Of a stretch of 64,000 nt of DNA, positions 59,141 through 64,000 are shown piece after piece; position 1 is the first letter of the stretch; every line of letters begins with the position of its first letter. The stretch covers positions 3,128,204-3,192,203 of the forward strand of contig OY829328.1 of the NCBI GenBank assembly GCA_963691655.1. Direction: 5' to 3'. This DNA comes from Toxonevra muliebris. Its lineage: Eukaryota; Arthropoda; Insecta; Diptera; Pallopteridae. The notes beneath the pieces were generated by a model. That model had not been told where the DNA came from. It saw only the letters and a program-made list of their open reading frames with translations, and made no database searches. The position numbers were made by a program, and so were the translations under genes.

Positions 59141-60095
59141 GCTGCCCCAGATTTCGTACTACGCATTACCGTCACAACATAATATGAGCCCCAAGTTCAT
59201 CCTATCATAATACTCTAAAAATTCAGCAATTAATGCAACGTTTAATAATTTCTTCAATATCTTATCGTTGATTTCATATAAAATAATATGTAGTTCTGTC
59301 TAAGTATGATGTAAACGTAGTTTTTTGGACTTTATTCTTTTTAAATTACCTATATATATTTGAAATCCACCATTGCGGTAAATTAGTCAGTACAGCCTTA
59401 GGCACAAAAACAATCGAAATCAAAAGTTTCTTCAGCAAAATCTTTTATGTTTTGAAAGCAAAATATTATCACATTTCTGTATTATTCTACTGTATTGCCT
59501 TTAATATAAGTTATATTCATATGTAGTACAATACCCAGTGAAACTATTCCCCAACTTCATCAACAAGAAAAAAATTTACAAAATTTTACCTTTCACCAGA
59601 CAGTATCCCTAAAATTTAAATACTTGAATAAATCTCTCAAGACTTTCTTATATTTGCATTTCAATTAAAAAAAGTGCTGGACAGGAGAATCTAGTGGTAC
59701 CCGGGCAAGAGAATATCTTGGAACGTCATGGAATTGTTGTATCTAATGTATTACTTAGTTACAATAAAGAAATTGAGGCCTTCCCGGCTTATCTAAGAAA
59801 ATATATCACTTTTAATGTGATATTATTATTAAATAGCAAGATCAAAAATTACCAAATATTTTAACACTTACGACCCTACTTTTCTCAAAAACCTACACCA
59901 AGTCGGATTCAGCGCCAAAAAGCTCTACCGTAATTTACAATTCACATACAATAAAAAAGAAATAGAGCCTCATTTCAAAGTTCAACTTAAACTTCAAAAT
60001 TACTAAAAGTTTTTGCTGGACATTACTTAGTACATATTTGGTTTTGAGTGTTTCACGTATATATGTAAATATGAACGCTTCCATATACTAAGGTG

Positions 60096-60139
<44 letters not shown>

Positions 60140-63100
60140 CAGTGCTATTTACTTTGTATCTTCAAAAGCATTTTTTTTAAAAGACAGAGATAATATAACA
60201 AATGAAGTTGATGAAAGCACAAAGAAAACCAAATTCATATTATGGAAATTCTTGAGGCTAAAGAAAAAATGTTTTTGTTGAAATATGGTAAGAAGTTGGA
60301 GGTCTACCCTCATACATACATGTTTACATATGTATGTAAATATATAAACTCCGAGTCTGCCACATATGTATATAAAAACTTGTAAGAAATTATTTTGACA
60401 TGACAACGTTAACAAACATTTATCACATGCAAGCATGAAATGTCATACGGAGCAGAAAGAACAAAAAACAAGAAGTGTGTTATGTTGAAAGGTTCATTAA
60501 ATGTTAAAATATCTGTAGGCAAATGCCGTTTAAGCTCATTGAAAAAAGTAAGCAATAAAATTGTTGCAGAAAAAAAAGTTAAAAAAAAGCATAAAAAATA
60601 CAAGAACAAACAAAAAAAGTGAAATATTACAAATGATTTTTACAGATCATCATTAACATTAGCATCACCTACAACATTATTACGTAATTGCATAAGTATG
60701 AATTGTATAAAAGGAGAAATTCATGCATGAGTTAGGTGGCCATCTTCTTTTTACAGAATTTAGGTACACGAAAAAAAAGAAGAAAATTCAATACATACTG
60801 AAAGAACAGAAAAACTCTAAAGATAAGTTTAATTAACATTTTTTCAATTCTGATCTCTGGCATTGTTTTCAAAGCTATAAGAAAAAATTTTTTGCTAAAT
60901 TTCAAAAATCATCTTATGACTTTGACCCTCTTTTGACACCTTATTCTTATTCGATTTGAAAAATTTGTTTGGCAAATATTTTTCCCTTTATAAACAGCAA
61001 TATCAGAGCTGTGAGCTTTGTAGTTAAGCAATACAATATGTACAGACAAGTTAAATTTAAGTAGGTAATTATTATAATTAAATGCTAAATTTATTTTGAC
61101 CAATGACAAATTATACCTAAAATATGTCAATTATACCTAATGAACCTTGTAGTTCGAAATAGTTGGAAAAAAATACAATTGTACCTACTTTTTCATTACT
61201 GGATAACACGGAATACATTGCTTGGCAAAGAGTTTGAAGCATTCTATTCAGGGACTGAAAAATGAAACATGATTTATATTCGTCAACAGTGTGGCCCATA
61301 TTCTCCAAAAATTTACCGGCCAAAAGCGCCCAATTTACACTTTGATATTTAGTTTAGAATTAAAATTGCCAATAATCCCTTTTATTTTAAAATATTCAGA
61401 CATACGAAGTCATACGGATCGCAATAAATTAATTTAAAAAAAAAATGCATTCGCAAACAAAATGACATTTTTTATTTACTCCAAGCATATTATCAAAACA
61501 AACAAAGTAAGCCCAATTACTGTAAAACATGAGATCGATTTAGAATGCCTTCGAGGTACTAAAATAAAAATAATAAATTCCCATATTGCATAATTTCAAA
61601 ATGATTTTCATATCGTGAATATATTTTTCAAATAATTTGCATTAATTTTCTTTTTAGAATTGTATCAAATTTTAGTACAGCTATTTTTCGTTTTCAAATT
61701 TTGGTATATTTTATTTTATATTTGCTTTGCTTCAGTACATGGTATTTGGCACGTAATTTCGGTACAGTACCGATAATTTTAGTACATCTGGTCACTTAAT
61801 GTATGAGTGTGTGGACTATTGAATCCAGAGATTTCAGAGGATGGTTTTAATTTTTTCATTCCTTTTTTTTGATTCGTGAGTAACTTTCAAAATGATTATG
61901 AGACTTATCGGAAAGGAAGTGGACGAATGGAAAAGGGTTTTGAAAATATTCTACTTCCCCTTCGGATCCGCTGTAGAGTATGTAGTATATGTATAATGCT
62001 AAAAGTATGCATTACATTATTGTATTTTACTCACTTCATACAAATACAGTGAGGTTTTTATGGCTTTTTGCTTAATATCTTTTTATACAGACTTCCTGCT
62101 GAGGTTGTTGAAAATATTTATTTCAACTAATCAACTAGAAACAATTTTATAGTTTATAGTAGTTAACTCAACACTGTTTTATTCTACGGTCATCACTTCT
62201 TATTTAAATTTCAATGTGGGTTGCATTATAATATGCAAAAATAAGTATGTATACATAATTTGGTTGGTCTTGAACTTAATCAAAGCAAAGCCAAGAAAGT
62301 TTAAATAGCTTTATGAAAATCTTAGTAGTTATTGAACTATTGAAAGGAACTCTAATTCTAATTTTCACCAACATTTTGCGTAAATATTTTAGGCTATCAA
62401 TTACTTAGAGTGAGATAAGATAACTCAATTTGTATATATAAAAATTAATGTATATAATTTGAGTCTTTTTTTACTAGCATGAATTCTTGGTATTAATTTA
62501 CACATTTCATTGGCAAATATATTGCAATAATTACAACAAATTAGTTATACAGACAACGACATCAACTATATGAAACCAATATTATTTATCTTAAATTGTG
62601 CATGCAAATTTTATGCAATGAAAAATTGTTAAGAAAATTTATTAAAAATTATAAATTTATGTAAAATATTAAAATTTAATTTTAAATTCTTTTAAAAAAA
62701 AAAAAAAAAAATTTTAAATTGATGTTACATTGAATTTAGGCAAATACTAAAATATGAGTTCAATAAATTAAACAATTGTTTCACGAAACATCAATCGGTG
62801 ATATGAAAATGCTCTAGAATTAAGAGTTGTTCAATGGCCGGAAATATATACAAACCTTGCTGAAATTATTTCTATACATACTCGACGAAACTCACCCGAC
62901 TTGACTTCAGCCCAGGTTTATTGAGTTTTGCTCGTTACTTATTTCTTAGCATTGAATGCCCCAGTTTTTTGAAAAAAAAAAAAACCAAATGAACGTAAAT
63001 TTGATAAAAAAAAACCCATAAAAATTACTTTTCGCGTAGAAGCCTATAACAAGAATAAATTAAGTAAGTCACGTGCATGGGTGTGACACAATACTTAATT

Positions 63101-64000
63101 AATTACTTGAAATAATCGAAGTAAGCTAGTGGATTTATGCACATACACTTTTAGCTTATATTTCCGCTTAAAAAAATGACTTCACTTTTTATTGTGAACA
63201 TATATTGTGATTATCTTTTGGTGATGCACCAAGTTTCTCTAGATTAGTGTAGACACAAATTTTCTTCATTTGAAGTGACCCCAGCTTTTGGCGTTTAATG
63301 TAAACAGAATTCAAAGCACAAAAAACTGACTTTATTGAACCATTGGTATTGGATAGCCTGACGACACTTAGAAAATTTGGCTTCCGACTACAACAAACCC
63401 ATTTCTTATAGAAGCTGGGATTACATATACAAAGTAAGTTCTCATAAAAATAACAAAAGCTTTTGCCGATTGTATGAATTATGCATAAACTTTATATTGA
63501 GTCCACGTTGAGCACTTGTTTTTTACTTAATACCTTTGTATATCGATATAAATGAATAGGTGACTGGAAAAAGGTTAAAGTTCCACAAATATGCTGATCT
63601 AAAGTAATCATTTGATTTATATTGGCATAGTTCATCCGTTGAGCGCCAGAAGTAGAAAATGGAAGCTTTTCTGTATATACCTAATTTTTGTGGGATTATG
63701 TGGAAGATAGCAACAGTTTGCATAAAAGGGACAACAATAGTAAGCAATAACAAATATATACAAATATAAATAATATTTTTCCTTAAATTTTTGCTTTATT
63801 AGTAAATACAGGGAGCTGAAGAAAATTTTCAAATAATTTTTTTTTTAATTTCCCAAAAATTGGTTTTACTGGAATGTGTGCAAATACAACTCACACAATA
63901 TAAATGGTTACAAAAAGCTCGGTCTAAGCCCTCTATAGGCTTTTGTTACATTAAAGAAAAAGAAGAAAAAGAGTGTGAATATGACAATTTGTATAGTACG
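59141..64000. other. no gene recognised
   Basis: AT-rich, with an (AT)18 run at 60101-60136 and a long A run near 62694-62711. The stretch 61670-61800 with GGTACAGTACCG and several TTTTAGTAC words may be a repeat end. No exon or RNA gene could be supported. Confidence 0.4.
60101..60136. repeat. (AT)18 microsatellite
   Basis: An uninterrupted AT run of 36 bp. Confidence 0.9.

Overview
The window is nuclear DNA from a higher fly (Diptera, probably a schizophoran and perhaps a tephritid). This is inferred from the AT-rich composition, GT-AG introns, CAG/CAA-encoded Gln/His tracts, abundant TATGTATG-type microsatellites, tRNA-derived SINEs with a TTAGG-type tail, and Tc1, hAT and LINE debris. 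No search could be run, so the species call is a guess from texture. No bacterial operons, CRISPR arrays, rRNA genes or intact tRNA genes were seen.

The left third (about 1.4-21.5 kb) is best explained by one split protein gene on the minus strand. Five exons can be joined with matching phases: a signal-peptide exon (21415-21502), an acidic exon that opens a cysteine-rich fold (10843-11090), a small exon carrying the rest of a half von Willebrand factor C (VWC) domain (9272-9344), a large Gln/His-rich exon (5126-6231), and a candidate short terminal exon (1443-1520). Joined, they give 1593 nt, a 530-residue secreted VWC protein. Exons 2-4 are well supported, exon 1 is likely, and exon 5 is tentative. 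The gene is not recognised by name.

The introns hold repeats. Intron 1 has a degenerate CAAAGTC-type array, four copies of a 155-171 bp tandem repeat, a dead Tc1-like transposon with double (IR/DR) terminal repeats, a TIR repeat starting TAGGGTGG, and a tRNA-derived SINE bounded by a perfect 13 bp target duplication. Intron 3 has a palindromic block and a hairpin. Intron 4 has an older SINE and a pogo/Tigger-like end.

From 21.5 to 64 kb no convincing host gene is visible. The recognisable content is repeats: MITE-like elements at 23.7, 36.9, 42.1, 43.0 and 56.2 kb; a gactccaa-type array between two 100 bp duplicates (27.4-28.0 kb); the end of a second Tc1-like family (36.4 kb); a broken copy of a repetitive zinc-binding protein family (40.0-40.7 kb); a 478 bp hAT-like element (41.1 kb); an 830 bp CCAAAATTCAGA-type array (50.2 kb); a 5'-truncated LINE with an intact YADD reverse transcriptase nested inside another repeat (52.9-54.8 kb); and an internally deleted LINE remnant (58.1-59.1 kb). 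A further LINE remnant lies at 0.5-0.9 kb.
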